Made by a program: the position numbers and the translations under genes. Source: Chryseobacterium sp. LAM-KRS1 (GTDB lineage Bacteria > Bacteroidota > Bacteroidia > Flavobacteriales > Weeksellaceae). Taken from it: 64,000 bases of DNA. The notes beneath the pieces are model-generated. The model was not told the DNA's origin. It made no database searches and saw only the letters and a list, made by a program, of their open reading frames with translations. This document shows, piece by piece, positions 1 to 9,460 of this stretch. How positions within the stretch are numbered: the stretch's first letter is position 1; each line of letters opens with the position of its first letter. Where the stretch lies: the NCBI RefSeq assembly GCF_013184525.1, contig NZ_JAAOIZ010000005.1, positions 1 to 64,000 on the forward strand. Direction: 5' to 3'.

Positions 1-2082
1 AAGCCATACGATCTTATTAATGTTCAGAAGCCTTCTCTGGCTCAGAATATGGATTACTTCATTACTTTCCAGAACGGATATTACTTTGTAAGATACCTGA
101 TGTGGAATTTTGTAGGAAGGCAAAACGACAGAGAAGGACATATGGAAAGTACCAATGGAAATTGGATTTCCGGATTTTCTTTTATAGATAATGCAATGTG
201 GGGAAATCAGGATAAGATGCCTGCTAAATTTAAAAATGAAAGCACGGTTGCTTTTTTCTTCTTACCCCTTATTTTAGGATTAATCGGATTCTTTTTCCAG
301 CTTAACAGGGATTTTGGGAGGTTTTATGCATTGCTGTCATTGTTTATCCTCACAGGTGCCGGAATTGTTTTTTATACGGGAGTAAAACCTTTTGAGGTTA
401 GAGAAAGAGATTATGCGATGGTAGGCTCATTCTATGCTTTTGCTATATGGATAGGTTTAGGAGCGGGTGCTATTTTATGGTACTTACAGTCTAAAGTAAA
501 GTCCGGTGCAACGAATATTGTTGCGGGAGTGATTTTACTGGGTATACCTTTTATGATGGGATTCCAGAACTATAATACGCATGACCGTAGCCGTAAATCA
601 GCAGCACACGATTATGCCTACTCATTTCTGAAGTCTTTGCCCAAAGAGGATATTATATTTCTTTATGGAGATAATGATACCTTTCCGGTTTGGGCGATTC
701 AGGAAACCGAAAATTTCCGTGATGATGTAAAAACGGTCAACTTTACATTGCTTGCTACTCCCTGGTACTGTGATCAGGTAAAGAGAAAAACTTATAACGC
801 CAATCCAATCCCTGGGGAACTTACGCGTGAGGATTATAAAGATGGTGTGAACGATCAGGTTTACATTATGAAAAAAGAAGACTGGCAGAATATTTTTGAA
901 AATCTTAAAGAACATGGAGCGCCTGAAACGGAATTTCAGGCTTTTAGAAAATATCTTACCCAGGATTCCATTACTCTAAAAGAAGCAATCAATTTCATCA
1001 AGATGAAATCTCCTGAAAAGGATGAAATTCTTAAAATGATCTTCGGAGAGGCACATTACGAGAAATACAACTTCTTACCGGTGAGTAAATTTATTTTACC
1101 TGTCAACAAGGAAAATGCTTTAAAAGCAGGGATTATCAATCCAAGTGATCTTCCCAATACTGTCAATCAGATTATGATCGATTATAAAGCGAATACTCTT
1201 TTTAAGGGAAACCTTATGATGTTCGATATTTTTGCCAATTTTGATTGGAAAAGACCAATTAATTTCTCCTCAGGTGGGATTTATGACAGTGAAAATATTT
1301 TTTATCTGGATGATTATTTACAATTTGATGGTTTCAGTTACCGATTGGTTCCTATTCATACGCCACCTAGCGGCGATGGAGATATGGGAAGGGTAGACGC
1401 CAACTCTCTATACAATGTGGTGAAAAACTTCAAATGGGGTAATTTTAAAGATCTTACCAATCATTATGATGAAACTGCAACATCCAATATTATATATTAC
1501 AGATCAACAGTCAGCAGAGCTGTAGGAGCTTTATCATCTGTCGGACAGAAAAATAAAGCAATTGAATTGTTAGATCTTGCCGCAAAAGAGATCCCGACGG
1601 AGAAATACAATGATCCACGCTCATTAAGTTCAATTGTGTACGGATATATTGTAGCAGGACAGGAACAAAAAGGATTAAAATTGGCAGAAGTTCTTAAGAA
1701 AGGAATATTTGAAGAATATGATTACTATTTAAGCCTTAACCCTGGTGATCAGAAATACCTGAGAAGACAAATGGGAGCTAAACCTATGGAATATTCTCTT
1801 GTGGTTTCTGCTGTAACTACAGCTTACAACGCTATTGGGCAGAAAGATAAAGCATACGACTACCTTATGAAATCTATTGAGCCTATTGATAAAAAGTTCA
1901 ATGTGTTCATCAAAGATCTTCAGCAAATGGGTAAAGAAAAAGCGATGAATGAATCTGAAAATGTACAAAGAATCACTCCGTTCTATCAGTACTTATTTGA
2001 TATTATGGAACCTTTTGATTCTACTTATTCCAAAGAAAAAGAGCATCAGATTACAACAGCGATTATGAAAGCGACCCAATAA
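1..2082 (+). CDS. DUF2723 family membrane protein (partial, 5' end outside window)
   Basis: The reading frame is open from the first base of the window, so the gene starts upstream; about 693 C-terminal residues are visible. After a short segment there are hydrophobic helices (around residues 85-105, 115-130, 145-165 and 170-185 of the visible part), then a long soluble domain ending in TPR-like helices. The sequence around VRYLMWNFVGRQND and the VRERDYAMVGSFYAF segment are typical of the Bacteroidota DUF2723 proteins, which are related to GT-C (protein O-mannosyltransferase-like) enzymes. Family members are usually about 1,000-1,150 residues, so roughly a third is missing. It is probably an inner-membrane glycosyltransferase; the substrate is unknown. 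A strong terminator follows directly. Confidence 0.85.
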   Translation, partial: KPYDLINVQKPSLAQNMDYFITFQNGYYFVRYLMWNFVGRQNDREGHMESTNGNWISGFSFIDNAMWGNQDKMPAKFKNESTVAFFFLPLILGLIGFFFQLNRDFGRFYALLSLFILTGAGIVFYTGVKPFEVRERDYAMVGSFYAFAIWIGLGAGAILWYLQSKVKSGATNIVAGVILLGIPFMMGFQNYNTHDRSRKSAAHDYAYSFLKSLPKEDIIFLYGDNDTFPVWAIQETENFRDDVKTVNFTLLATPWYCDQVKRKTYNANPIPGELTREDYKDGVNDQVYIMKKEDWQNIFENLKEHGAPETEFQAFRKYLTQDSITLKEAINFIKMKSPEKDEILKMIFGEAHYEKYNFLPVSKFILPVNKENALKAGIINPSDLPNTVNQIMIDYKANTLFKGNLMMFDIFANFDWKRPINFSSGGIYDSENIFYLDDYLQFDGFSYRLVPIHTPPSGDGDMGRVDANSLYNVVKNFKWGNFKDLTNHYDETATSNIIYYRSTVSRAVGALSSVGQKNKAIELLDLAAKEIPTEKYNDPRSLSSIVYGYIVAGQEQKGLKLAEVLKKGIFEEYDYYLSLNPGDQKYLRRQMGAKPMEYSLVVSAVTTAYNAIGQKDKAYDYLMKSIEPIDKKFNVFIKDLQQMGKEKAMNESENVQRITPFYQYLFDIMEPFDSTYSKEKEHQITTAIMKATQ

Positions 2083-2102
2083 AATACTTTCAAAACATAT
2101 TT

Positions 2103-2130
2103 AAAAACGGAACTTCGGTTCCGTTTTTTT
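2103..2130 (+). terminator. Rho-independent terminator after the DUF2723 gene
   Basis: Stem AAAAACGGAAC / GTTCCGTTTTT closed by a TTCG tetraloop and followed by a T run. It lies 20 bases after the stop codon. Confidence 0.9.
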
Positions 2131-2134
2131 GTTA

Positions 2135-2165
2135 TTGTATTCATAAATTTTTAAGGTTATATTTG
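2135..2165 (+). promoter_or_regulatory. Bacteroidota-type promoter
   Basis: TTG at 2135-2137, a 20-base spacer, then TATATTTG at 2158-2165, an exact match to the TTG-N17-23-TAnnTTTG promoter of Bacteroidota. It sits just after a terminator and 18 bases before the ATG at 2184. Confidence 0.7.
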
Positions 2166-2183
2166 TGGCATTAAAGAAGCACA

Positions 2184-3668
2184 ATGTCTGAAAGAACAAC
2201 TAAACTTCCAATCTATGCTGTAATTTTTACAGTGGTTTTTAAGCTCCTTTTCTTACTGACGCACCATATTCAGGAGGATGCATTCATCACCTGGCGGGTC
2301 GCACAGAATTTAATGGATTATGGAGTAATAGGGTTTAACGGAGATACAAAAATATCGGCATCTACAACGCACCTGTATGTTTTTGTCTCCTACCTGTTCA
2401 ACCTTATTTTCGGTAAAGAATACTTTATTGAACCTCTTCTTATTTTCAACTCCATATTATTTACAATAGGAAGTTTATTCTTATCTCATCTGCTTTTAAA
2501 AAATCCATGGCATAAAGCTGTTTTTATTTTTCTGTTTGGAATTTTACCACCTTCAATAAAAATTTCAATTCTGGGAATGGAATACGGGCTTCTCTTCTTC
2601 CTTGAAATGGCTTTGTTGTATTATGGTTTTAAAAAGGAAAAGAAATGGGCACTCATCGTACTTCCGATTCTTATTTTATTTACGAGAATTGATACTGTTA
2701 TTTTTTTAGGTATTGTATTCCTGGTCGATATATTCTGGAATAAGAAAATACGATGGAGCTACATTTTTGGTGGAATACTGGGGATTTCCTTTGCCCTGGC
2801 GTTCAACTGGTTTTATTTTGGAGAATGGGTTAACAATACCATTGTTGCTAAAAAACTACTTTATGATAAGAATTTTACATTCGGGCAGGATGTGGAATAT
2901 TTTATTTCTAACTACGGAAACTTCTGGGGAATGCTCAAATTACCCGGCGATTTTAATCCGTTTACAATCGTTGTGCTGCTTTTTGAATTGGCCTGTTTTG
3001 TTTTTCTGGTCCGCCAAAGAGAAAAGAGGAATTATTTCTTATGGATGATTTTCATTTTTGGATGGGTGAAGCAACTGGTCTTTCTTTCTCAGAAAAGTTT
3101 ATTCGACTGGTATTACTGGGTTCCTCAGATTTTACTTTTTGTCCCGGTCCTTATTTTTGTGCTCGAGCAAAAGGTCAAAAGAGATCTATGGCTGTTTTTA
3201 TTGGTTATTATTTACATCGTTCCTATGATGATTTTCCAGACCATACATTCCATTGCAACGGGCAACGGAGAATGGAATTACAGAAGATCGATCGGAACTT
3301 CCTTAAACTTTTATGAAAAAGATAAAAATCAGTGGATCTTACTAGAACCGGCAGGATATGTACCTTATTTTTCTGGGTTGAAGACAATTGATGAAGTCGG
3401 TCTGGTAGACAAACAGATTCAGACCGAAATCAAGAAAGATAAAGCCAATTACTGGATCAACACCGTTAAAAACAGAAAACCCAAATATCTGCTTTCTTAT
3501 AATGACCTATTTAAAGGAAAAGATGCGGAATATTATAAAGCTCACTACAGATTATTGGAAGAATTCAGGATAAAAGACCATCTAAAAAGTGAGAATACAA
3601 TTCTGGAAAAGATTTATCGTCTTAAACCTTCCGGGACGGATTATAATTTGTACGTTAGGATAAAGTGA
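2184..3668 (+). CDS. Polytopic membrane protein, GT-C glycosyltransferase-like
   Basis: 494 residues with about nine or ten hydrophobic segments followed by a soluble C-terminal tail of about 120 residues. The first loop contains an acidic pair (QEDAFITWR) followed by SASTTHLYV. This layout recalls GT-C polyprenyl-phosphate-sugar glycosyltransferases, where acidic residues in the first periplasmic loop are catalytic. That placement is inferred from layout, not from a confirmed domain. The ATG start is favoured because a full promoter ends 18 bases upstream. It lies beside a DUF2723 gene, another GT-C-related type, so both may serve surface glycosylation. Confidence 0.65.
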   Translation: MSERTTKLPIYAVIFTVVFKLLFLLTHHIQEDAFITWRVAQNLMDYGVIGFNGDTKISASTTHLYVFVSYLFNLIFGKEYFIEPLLIFNSILFTIGSLFLSHLLLKNPWHKAVFIFLFGILPPSIKISILGMEYGLLFFLEMALLYYGFKKEKKWALIVLPILILFTRIDTVIFLGIVFLVDIFWNKKIRWSYIFGGILGISFALAFNWFYFGEWVNNTIVAKKLLYDKNFTFGQDVEYFISNYGNFWGMLKLPGDFNPFTIVVLLFELACFVFLVRQREKRNYFLWMIFIFGWVKQLVFLSQKSLFDWYYWVPQILLFVPVLIFVLEQKVKRDLWLFLLVIIYIVPMMIFQTIHSIATGNGEWNYRRSIGTSLNFYEKDKNQWILLEPAGYVPYFSGLKTIDEVGLVDKQIQTEIKKDKANYWINTVKNRKPKYLLSYNDLFKGKDAEYYKAHYRLLEEFRIKDHLKSENTILEKIYRLKPSGTDYNLYVRIK

Positions 3669-3728
3669 TAGGTAATTGCTCTCAACTTTGACAAACCTGT
3701 GATAATGAAACCTTAAAAAACTAAAACT

Positions 3729-4259
3729 ATGAAATACTGTGCTTTTCTTCGAGGTGTGAATGTAAAAGGAACGAACATGAAAATGGCCGATGTTTGTAAA
3801 GTCTTTGAAAAAGCCGGAATGAAAAACGTAAGCTCTATTCTGGCTTCCGGAAATATTGTTTTTTCTTCCGATAAGAATGTGGCAGATCTTAAAAAAATTC
3901 TGGAAGCAGCAATGTCTGAACATTTTTCTTATGATGCTTTTCTTTTTATCAGGTCTGGTGCTGAAATTGAAAACTTCTGGAACGGAAATCCCTTTGAAAA
4001 AAACGAAGATTTCCATAGCTATACTTTTATAGGAAATGAAGGTGTAGAAGCTATTTTAATGAAAGAATTTGAATTGTCTTCCAAAGCTGAAAATGAGAAG
4101 GGTGAGATTATCAATGATATTTTTTACTGGCAGGTTCCTAAGGGCAATACATTAGACTCCAGCTTCGGGAAAATTCTGGGAAAGAAAAGTATGAAAGACC
4201 AGTTTACCAGTAGAAATATTAATACTTTTGAAAAGATTTTAAAAAAAATGAATTCATGA
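3729..4259 (+). CDS. DUF1697 domain-containing protein
   Basis: 176 residues, the usual family length. The N-terminus (YCAFLRGVNVKGTNMKMAD) is the signature of DUF1697: an LRGVNVGG-like start, then a predicted alpha/beta ferredoxin-like fold. It is soluble with no signal peptide, and the biochemical role of the family is not known. Its TGA overlaps the ATG of the next gene in an ATGA arrangement, implying translational coupling with the TPR protein and kdsA. Confidence 0.88.
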   Translation: MKYCAFLRGVNVKGTNMKMADVCKVFEKAGMKNVSSILASGNIVFSSDKNVADLKKILEAAMSEHFSYDAFLFIRSGAEIENFWNGNPFEKNEDFHSYTFIGNEGVEAILMKEFELSSKAENEKGEIINDIFYWQVPKGNTLDSSFGKILGKKSMKDQFTSRNINTFEKILKKMNS

Positions 4260-5116
4260 AAAGAATATTAATTATATGTTTTCTGTTGTGTAGTGTGTTT
4301 TTATTTTGTCAATCTAATACAGCATTGAATTTTGATACAAATATTCCAGATGCAGAAAATAATTGGGTTATTTTACCGAAATCAGAAAATGATTCAACTT
4401 ATAATGTTGGATTTATTTATTTTGATGAATATTCTGGCTATACTTACAGATTTATGGGAGAACTCACTAATGAGAATGGTCAACTGAGTTATGTTGAAAA
4501 TAAGGATGTAAAGAGCGGTGCTATTATAACGAGAATAGGCAACTTAGAATATAAGGTGTGTAAAGTTTCTCCTGATCTGATGAAGCGCTTCAATCTGCCA
4601 TCACAACCAGTTTGGCTTAAATCTTATTTGTCTTTGGAGCCTGAAAATGATAAACTTCTGAACAGGGCAAGTAAAATCAATGGAATGAATTCTCCACAGC
4701 TAGCTTTACCTATATTGGAAAAACTTTATCACAATAATTTTAAAACTAATAGCCTTTATTTTGAAATGGCATTCTCATATAATGCGTTGAAAGATTATGC
4801 TAATGCAGAAAAAGTATGTAAAGAAGCATTGGATAATAAAAAATCTAACGATTCTACCAATAAAGAATATGTTTATGCGTTATTGCAACAGAAGAAAACA
4901 AATGATGCGGATCTCTTTTTGACAGAAAATTTAAAAAGCTTTAAAGATAAGGGTTCAAAAGCCGAATCTATGATAAATATGGTTGCATTCAATGCTCATT
5001 ATAAAAATTTAGATTTAGCAGAAAAATGGCTAAATTTACTAAAGAAAGACAATGATGAAAAGTATAAAGGAAATATAAAACAATTAGAAGATATAATAAA
5101 TAAAAATAGAGATTAA
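4256..5116 (+). CDS. Secreted TPR-like protein of unknown function
   Basis: 286 residues with an N-terminal signal peptide (residues 1-19). A beta-rich first half is followed by helical tetratricopeptide-like repeats from about residue 135 to the end (for example LYFEMAFSYNALKDYANAEKV). The CFLLCSVFLFCQ segment lacks a good lipobox, so it is probably periplasmic rather than a lipoprotein. It overlaps DUF1697 by four bases and its TAA shares a base with the kdsA ATG (TAATG). It is more AT-rich than its neighbours. Function not recognised. Confidence 0.75.
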   Translation: MKRILIICFLLCSVFLFCQSNTALNFDTNIPDAENNWVILPKSENDSTYNVGFIYFDEYSGYTYRFMGELTNENGQLSYVENKDVKSGAIITRIGNLEYKVCKVSPDLMKRFNLPSQPVWLKSYLSLEPENDKLLNRASKINGMNSPQLALPILEKLYHNNFKTNSLYFEMAFSYNALKDYANAEKVCKEALDNKKSNDSTNKEYVYALLQQKKTNDADLFLTENLKSFKDKGSKAESMINMVAFNAHYKNLDLAEKWLNLLKKDNDEKYKGNIKQLEDIINKNRD

Positions 5117-5925
5117 TGATTCAGTATTTAGATAATATCCACCACAAAGATTCAAAAAACTTTTTTCTTACAGCAGGACCTTGTATCATCGAAGGCGAAG
5201 ATATGGCATTAAGAATTGCTGAAAAAGTAATAGAAATTACCAACAAATATAATATACCGTATATTTTTAAAGGAAGCTTCAAGAAAGCCAACAGAAGTAG
5301 AGTAGATTCCTTTACTACGATCGGGGAAGAAAAGTCTCTTGAAATTCTAAAAAAAGTTGGGGAAACTTTTAATATTCCTACAACAACAGATATTCATGAA
5401 AATGAGCATGCAGCTTTGGCTGCCCAGTATGTAGATGTTTTACAGATTCCCGCATTTTTAGTCCGTCAGACGGATCTTTTGGTCGCAGCAGCGAAAACCG
5501 GAAAATGTGTGACCCTGAAAAAAGGACAGTTCCTGTCTCCGGAATCCATGAAATTCGCTGTTCAGAAAATAACAGATTCCGATAATCAGAAAGTAGCAAT
5601 TATTGAAAGAGGGAATTCTTTCGGATATACAGACCTTATCGTTGACTACAGAGGGATCCCTACTATGAGGCAATATGCCCCTGTTATTCTGGATGTTACC
5701 CATTCTTTACAACAGCCTAATCAGAATTCAGGAGTTACTGGAGGAAGACCGGATCTGATTGAAACAATTGCAAAAGCTGGAATTGCAGTAGGAGCGGATG
5801 GACTTTTCATAGAAACACATCCTACACCGGAAACGGCATTATCTGATGGAGCTAATATGTTAAGGCTGGATTTATTAGAAGATTTGTTACAAAAATTAAC
5901 AAGAATTAGAGAATCGATTTTGTAA
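5116..5925 (+). CDS. kdsA: 3-deoxy-8-phosphooctulonate synthase (KDO-8-P synthase)
   Basis: Cytoplasmic enzyme that condenses phosphoenolpyruvate with arabinose 5-phosphate to KDO-8-phosphate, the first committed step of KDO synthesis for lipopolysaccharide. 269 residues, a normal length. Recognisable motifs are AGPCIIE (20-26), FKGSFKKANR (51-60), DVTHSLQQ (193-200) and GLFIETHP (229-236). Cys23, His196, Glu233 and Asp244 match the four metal ligands of class II (metal-dependent) enzymes; the metal-independent E. coli enzyme has Asn in place of the Cys. It is the last gene of a tightly coupled three-gene run. Confidence 0.97.
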   Translation: MIQYLDNIHHKDSKNFFLTAGPCIIEGEDMALRIAEKVIEITNKYNIPYIFKGSFKKANRSRVDSFTTIGEEKSLEILKKVGETFNIPTTTDIHENEHAALAAQYVDVLQIPAFLVRQTDLLVAAAKTGKCVTLKKGQFLSPESMKFAVQKITDSDNQKVAIIERGNSFGYTDLIVDYRGIPTMRQYAPVILDVTHSLQQPNQNSGVTGGRPDLIETIAKAGIAVGADGLFIETHPTPETALSDGANMLRLDLLEDLLQKLTRIRESIL

Positions 5926-5969
5926 TTGTTAAAAAATACTTAATTTTAGAAATTCTTAAAACATTTCTT

Positions 5970-8201
5970 TTGAAAAAACTAGTTTTACCGCTTAGCCTTA
6001 TGGTTCCCATGTTAGTGTTCTCTCAGACAAAAAAGAAGGATACTGCAAAATACAGAGATATTGAGGAAGTTGTGTTCCAGAAAAAAGTCGTTGGTAAAAC
6101 CAGTGATCTCAGTACTGTAAAAATCTCAGCCAAAGATGCTAAGAATGTTGCAAGTATTTCGGGAGGAATAGAAGGAATCCTGAAAACCTTACCTTCCGTA
6201 AACTCCAATACAGAGCTTTCTTCACAATATATGGTTCGTGGTGGAAACTATGATGAAAACCTTATCTATATTAATGATATTGAAATCTACAGGCCCTTTT
6301 TGATCAGAAACTCTCAACAGGAAGGGTTAAGTATCATCAATCCCGATATGGTTTCAACAGTTAATTTTTCTGCAGGAGGTTTTGAACCCCGATATGGAGA
6401 TAAAATGTCCTCTGCGCTGAATATTTATTACCGGGAACCTGAGAAATTTGAACTGTCCGGGGAAGCAAGTTTGATCGGAGGCAGACTAACGACCGGTCTG
6501 GCTTCAAAAAATAAAAAGCTGACTGCTTTATTTTCCGGCCGGTATAGAAATACCAATCTGGTTCTGAATACCTTGAAAGAAGATACCAATTTTAATCCTA
6601 CCTATTGGGATTTTCAATCGTATATCAATTATCATTTCAATCCTAAGCTTAGCCTTTCATTTGTAGGATATTATTCCAAGAATGATTATGAAATGATTCC
6701 TAAAGAAAGGAGTGTGGATTTCGGAACGCTCCAGAGGCCTCTTAATCTGACTGTTTTTTATGCAGGAAAAGAAAATGACCAGTATAAAAACATGATGGGA
6801 ACACTTTCGATGAATTTCAAGCCATCGGAAAAGTGGAGGTTTACATTAGATGCTTTTGCCTATCAAAACAGGGAGCGAGAATATTATTCTATTCAATCCC
6901 AATATATATTACAAACATTTGATCCGATCACCGGAGCACCTATAACGACCTATGATACTGGAGGACAGATAGACCATGCAAGGAATGATCTTTTCGTAAG
7001 AACCTACGGAGCTCAGTTCAGAGGACGTTTTTCTCCGAATGTGAATACTGATATCGAAGTAGGGTTTAAATATGAAAAAGAAAACCTCAAGGATCTTACC
7101 AATGAATGGAAATTAATTGACTCTGCCGGCTATAGTATTCCAAGGCCTATAGATGATCCAAGATTCGGAACACCGGGAGATCTTAAATTATTATACAGAA
7201 TAGCAGGGCAGAATGCTATTGAGCCAACACGATTATCAGCCTATGCACAGTATTCCCAGAAATTTTATTGGGGAACCAATAAGGTTTTCATCAACGCCGG
7301 AGCAAGGGTTGCCCATTGGAGCTTTAATAATGAAACCATTTTCTCGCCCCGCGTTCAGTTTGCTGTAAAACCTGACTGGGATACGGATATGTTATTCAGG
7401 CTTTCGGGCGGGATATACTATCAGGCACCTTTTTACAAAGAGATTAAGGACCTGGACGGGAATTTCAATAACACCATCAAATCCCAGCGTTCCATACAGC
7501 TGATTCTGGCAAATGATTATGAGTTCCAGATGTATGATCGTCCGTTTAAATTGACTACAGAAGCTTATTATAAAAAGATGGATGATCTTATTCCATACTA
7601 CATGGATAATGTAAGGATCCGTTATTCAGGGAAAAATAATGCTTCCGGATATGCCTATGGACTTGATGCCAGGTTATTCGGAGAATTTGTTCCCGGAATT
7701 GATTCATGGCTGTCTGCAAGTTATGCGAGGGTGTATGAAAATATCGATGGGAGAGGGAATATTCCCCGACCTACTGATCAGAGGTTAAGATTTGCGATGT
7801 TCTATCAGGATTATATGCCTCAATTTCCTTCAATGAGAGTGAATCTTACTTTAACCTATGCAATGGGATTACCGACAGGATCGCCGATCATATTGGATCA
7901 GAATGGTGCACCGGACGTGAATGCCCCGTATAGATATCAGAGTACCTTACCGTCTTATAAAAGAGTGGATATAGGACTATCCAAAGTATTCATTGATTCA
8001 AAAGATAAAAAACAGACATATGGTTTCTGGGGCAATTTTGAGGAGCTTACTTTAGGAGTACAGGTATTCAATGCATTTAACATCCGGAATACGGTAGCCA
8101 ATCAATGGATTACCGACGCGAATACCAATCTGATGTATCCGGTACCGGTACGTCTGACCGGAAGATTTTTCAATGTAAAACTTGAATTTAAGCTTAAATA
8201 A
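5970..8201 (+). CDS. TonB-dependent receptor with plug domain
   Basis: 743 residues: a signal peptide (MKKLVLPLSLMVPMLVFS), a possible TonB-box-like segment around residues 30-37 (DIEEVVFQ), a plug domain (about 50-150, with MVRGGNYDENLIYIND), then a 22-strand barrel-type region ending in an aromatic-rich C-terminus. There is no carboxypeptidase-like N-terminal domain. The start is a TTG at 5970: it gives a complete signal peptide, and the next ATG is inside that peptide. It begins 44 bases after kdsA. The substrate cannot be inferred. Confidence 0.9.
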   Translation: MKKLVLPLSLMVPMLVFSQTKKKDTAKYRDIEEVVFQKKVVGKTSDLSTVKISAKDAKNVASISGGIEGILKTLPSVNSNTELSSQYMVRGGNYDENLIYINDIEIYRPFLIRNSQQEGLSIINPDMVSTVNFSAGGFEPRYGDKMSSALNIYYREPEKFELSGEASLIGGRLTTGLASKNKKLTALFSGRYRNTNLVLNTLKEDTNFNPTYWDFQSYINYHFNPKLSLSFVGYYSKNDYEMIPKERSVDFGTLQRPLNLTVFYAGKENDQYKNMMGTLSMNFKPSEKWRFTLDAFAYQNREREYYSIQSQYILQTFDPITGAPITTYDTGGQIDHARNDLFVRTYGAQFRGRFSPNVNTDIEVGFKYEKENLKDLTNEWKLIDSAGYSIPRPIDDPRFGTPGDLKLLYRIAGQNAIEPTRLSAYAQYSQKFYWGTNKVFINAGARVAHWSFNNETIFSPRVQFAVKPDWDTDMLFRLSGGIYYQAPFYKEIKDLDGNFNNTIKSQRSIQLILANDYEFQMYDRPFKLTTEAYYKKMDDLIPYYMDNVRIRYSGKNNASGYAYGLDARLFGEFVPGIDSWLSASYARVYENIDGRGNIPRPTDQRLRFAMFYQDYMPQFPSMRVNLTLTYAMGLPTGSPIILDQNGAPDVNAPYRYQSTLPSYKRVDIGLSKVFIDSKDKKQTYGFWGNFEELTLGVQVFNAFNIRNTVANQWITDANTNLMYPVPVRLTGRFFNVKLEFKLK

Positions 8202-8263
8202 GATTTTCCCTGAGATGACCGTCTGATCATTAAAAACGGTTAATCTGAAATAGATAAAATATA

Positions 8264-8294
8264 AAAAAGCTTCTGAAGATTTCAGAAGCTTTTT
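8264..8294 (+). terminator. Rho-independent terminator after TonB receptor
   Basis: Stem AAAAAGCTTCTGAA / TTCAGAAGCTTTTT, 14 bp perfect, with a 3-base loop; A and T runs on both sides allow function in either direction. Confidence 0.85.
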
Positions 8295-8371
8295 ATTTCC
8301 CGAATTTTATAACAACGTTACATAATTTTATAACAACAAAATCAAAGATATTTTTACCTTTGCTTCAACAT

Positions 8372-8749
8372 ATGAAAAAGATTCTGGCCATAGTGTTTTC
8401 TATTTTCTACTTCGGATTTTCTTCCGGAGCTGTTTTTAGGGTGCATTATTGTATGGAAGAGCTGGTTTCTGTAAGCCGGAAAACCGATGACATATGCTCT
8501 AAATGTGGTGTTAAGTCCAAAAAGGACTGCTGCAAGACAGAAATTAAGGTTTTAAAAGTTGATGATTCGCAAAAGTCAGATTTTCTGAAAATCAAATTAC
8601 TGAAAGCGATTCCAAGGCTTCAAAGTGACGAAACTTTTTATGCAGACCGATCTTTTTCAGCTGAAAAATTTTCGCGAACCACTGTCAATCCACCACCTGA
8701 TAGGAGATCAGTTCCTATTTTTATTGAACATTGTAATTTCAGAATTTAA
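8372..8749 (+). CDS. HYC_CC_PP family small exported protein
   Basis: 125 residues. An N-terminal hydrophobic segment is followed by VHYCMEE, a cysteine group (DICSKCGVKSKKDCCK) and a VNPPPDR motif, the features that name the HYC_CC_PP family of small Bacteroidota proteins. The ATG at 8372 is preferred over the TTG at 8360 because a TACCTTTG -7 element occupies 8355-8362, placing the TTG within the promoter. The cysteines and the following DUF3347 gene suggest metal sensing or handling; the family's biochemical role is not established. Confidence 0.82.
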   Translation: MKKILAIVFSIFYFGFSSGAVFRVHYCMEELVSVSRKTDDICSKCGVKSKKDCCKTEIKVLKVDDSQKSDFLKIKLLKAIPRLQSDETFYADRSFSAEKFSRTTVNPPPDRRSVPIFIEHCNFRI

Positions 8750-8860
8750 AATTTAATCTTTCGTCCAATGGTTTTTATTTGATGAACAAGATGATTATCA
8801 CCATCTGTGATATTCCAGGACCTTATTAATATTAAAATTTTCAATTCTAAATTTAAAACA

Positions 8861-9334
8861 ATGAAAAAGTATATCATTACAGCAGTACTTTCTATATTCT
8901 CAGTACTGTCTATATCTGCACAATCGCAATCCAATCCTCAGGTTTCAAAATTATATCAGGATTATATTTCTATTAAAACAGCTTTAACAACAGACGATGC
9001 TGATAAAACATCAAAAGCAGCCGCAGAATTCGTTAAGACAGCTGCTGCAATAGATCCTAAAGTTATTTCATCGACTCATTTGTCTGCTCTGAAAAAGAAT
9101 GCCGGTACTATTTCCGGAACCAAAAGTATAGATACCCAAAGAGAGGCCTTTCTGAATCTTTCAAAAGATATGATCGCGCTGACAAAGCAGTTCAATCTAT
9201 CCGGAAAACCTGTTTTTGTAATGTATTGTCCTATGGCTGACGGAAGCTGGCTAAGTAATGAAAAGCAGGTTGTAAATCCTTACTACGGAAGTAAAATGCT
9301 TTCATGTGGGAGTATAAAGTCAGAAATTAAATAA
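8861..9334 (+). CDS. DUF3347 domain-containing periplasmic protein
   Basis: 157 residues: a signal peptide (MKKYIITAVLSIFSVLSISAQ), then the alpha-helical DUF3347 domain. The C-terminal part has the family motif MYCPMA, with NPYYGSKMLSCG near the end. DUF3347 occurs alone or fused to CusB-type efflux adaptors, and its Cys/Met residues are consistent with copper or other heavy-metal binding. The start at 8861 was chosen because it gives a clean signal peptide. It is probably co-transcribed with the HYC_CC_PP gene 111 bases upstream. Confidence 0.85.
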   Translation: MKKYIITAVLSIFSVLSISAQSQSNPQVSKLYQDYISIKTALTTDDADKTSKAAAEFVKTAAAIDPKVISSTHLSALKKNAGTISGTKSIDTQREAFLNLSKDMIALTKQFNLSGKPVFVMYCPMADGSWLSNEKQVVNPYYGSKMLSCGSIKSEIK

Positions 9335-9361
9335 ATACCTTAACTGTCTTTAAGATAATTG

Positions 9362-9407
9362 ATTGTATAGTTTTATTTAAAGCGTAATTTAATTAAAACT
9401 ATACAAT
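9362..9407. terminator. Inverted repeat between convergent genes
   Basis: Perfect 14-bp arms ATTGTATAGTTTTA (9362-9375) and TAAAACTATACAAT (9394-9407), 18-base loop, then TCTTTTATTCT. It lies between the ends of the DUF3347 gene and the convergent FAD monooxygenase and probably terminates transcription in one or both directions. The stem is AT-rich for a terminator. Confidence 0.55.
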
Positions 9408-9460
9408 TCTTTTATTCTGTTTACTGACCTAGCGGAAGAGGATTGCTGACTCTATAATGG

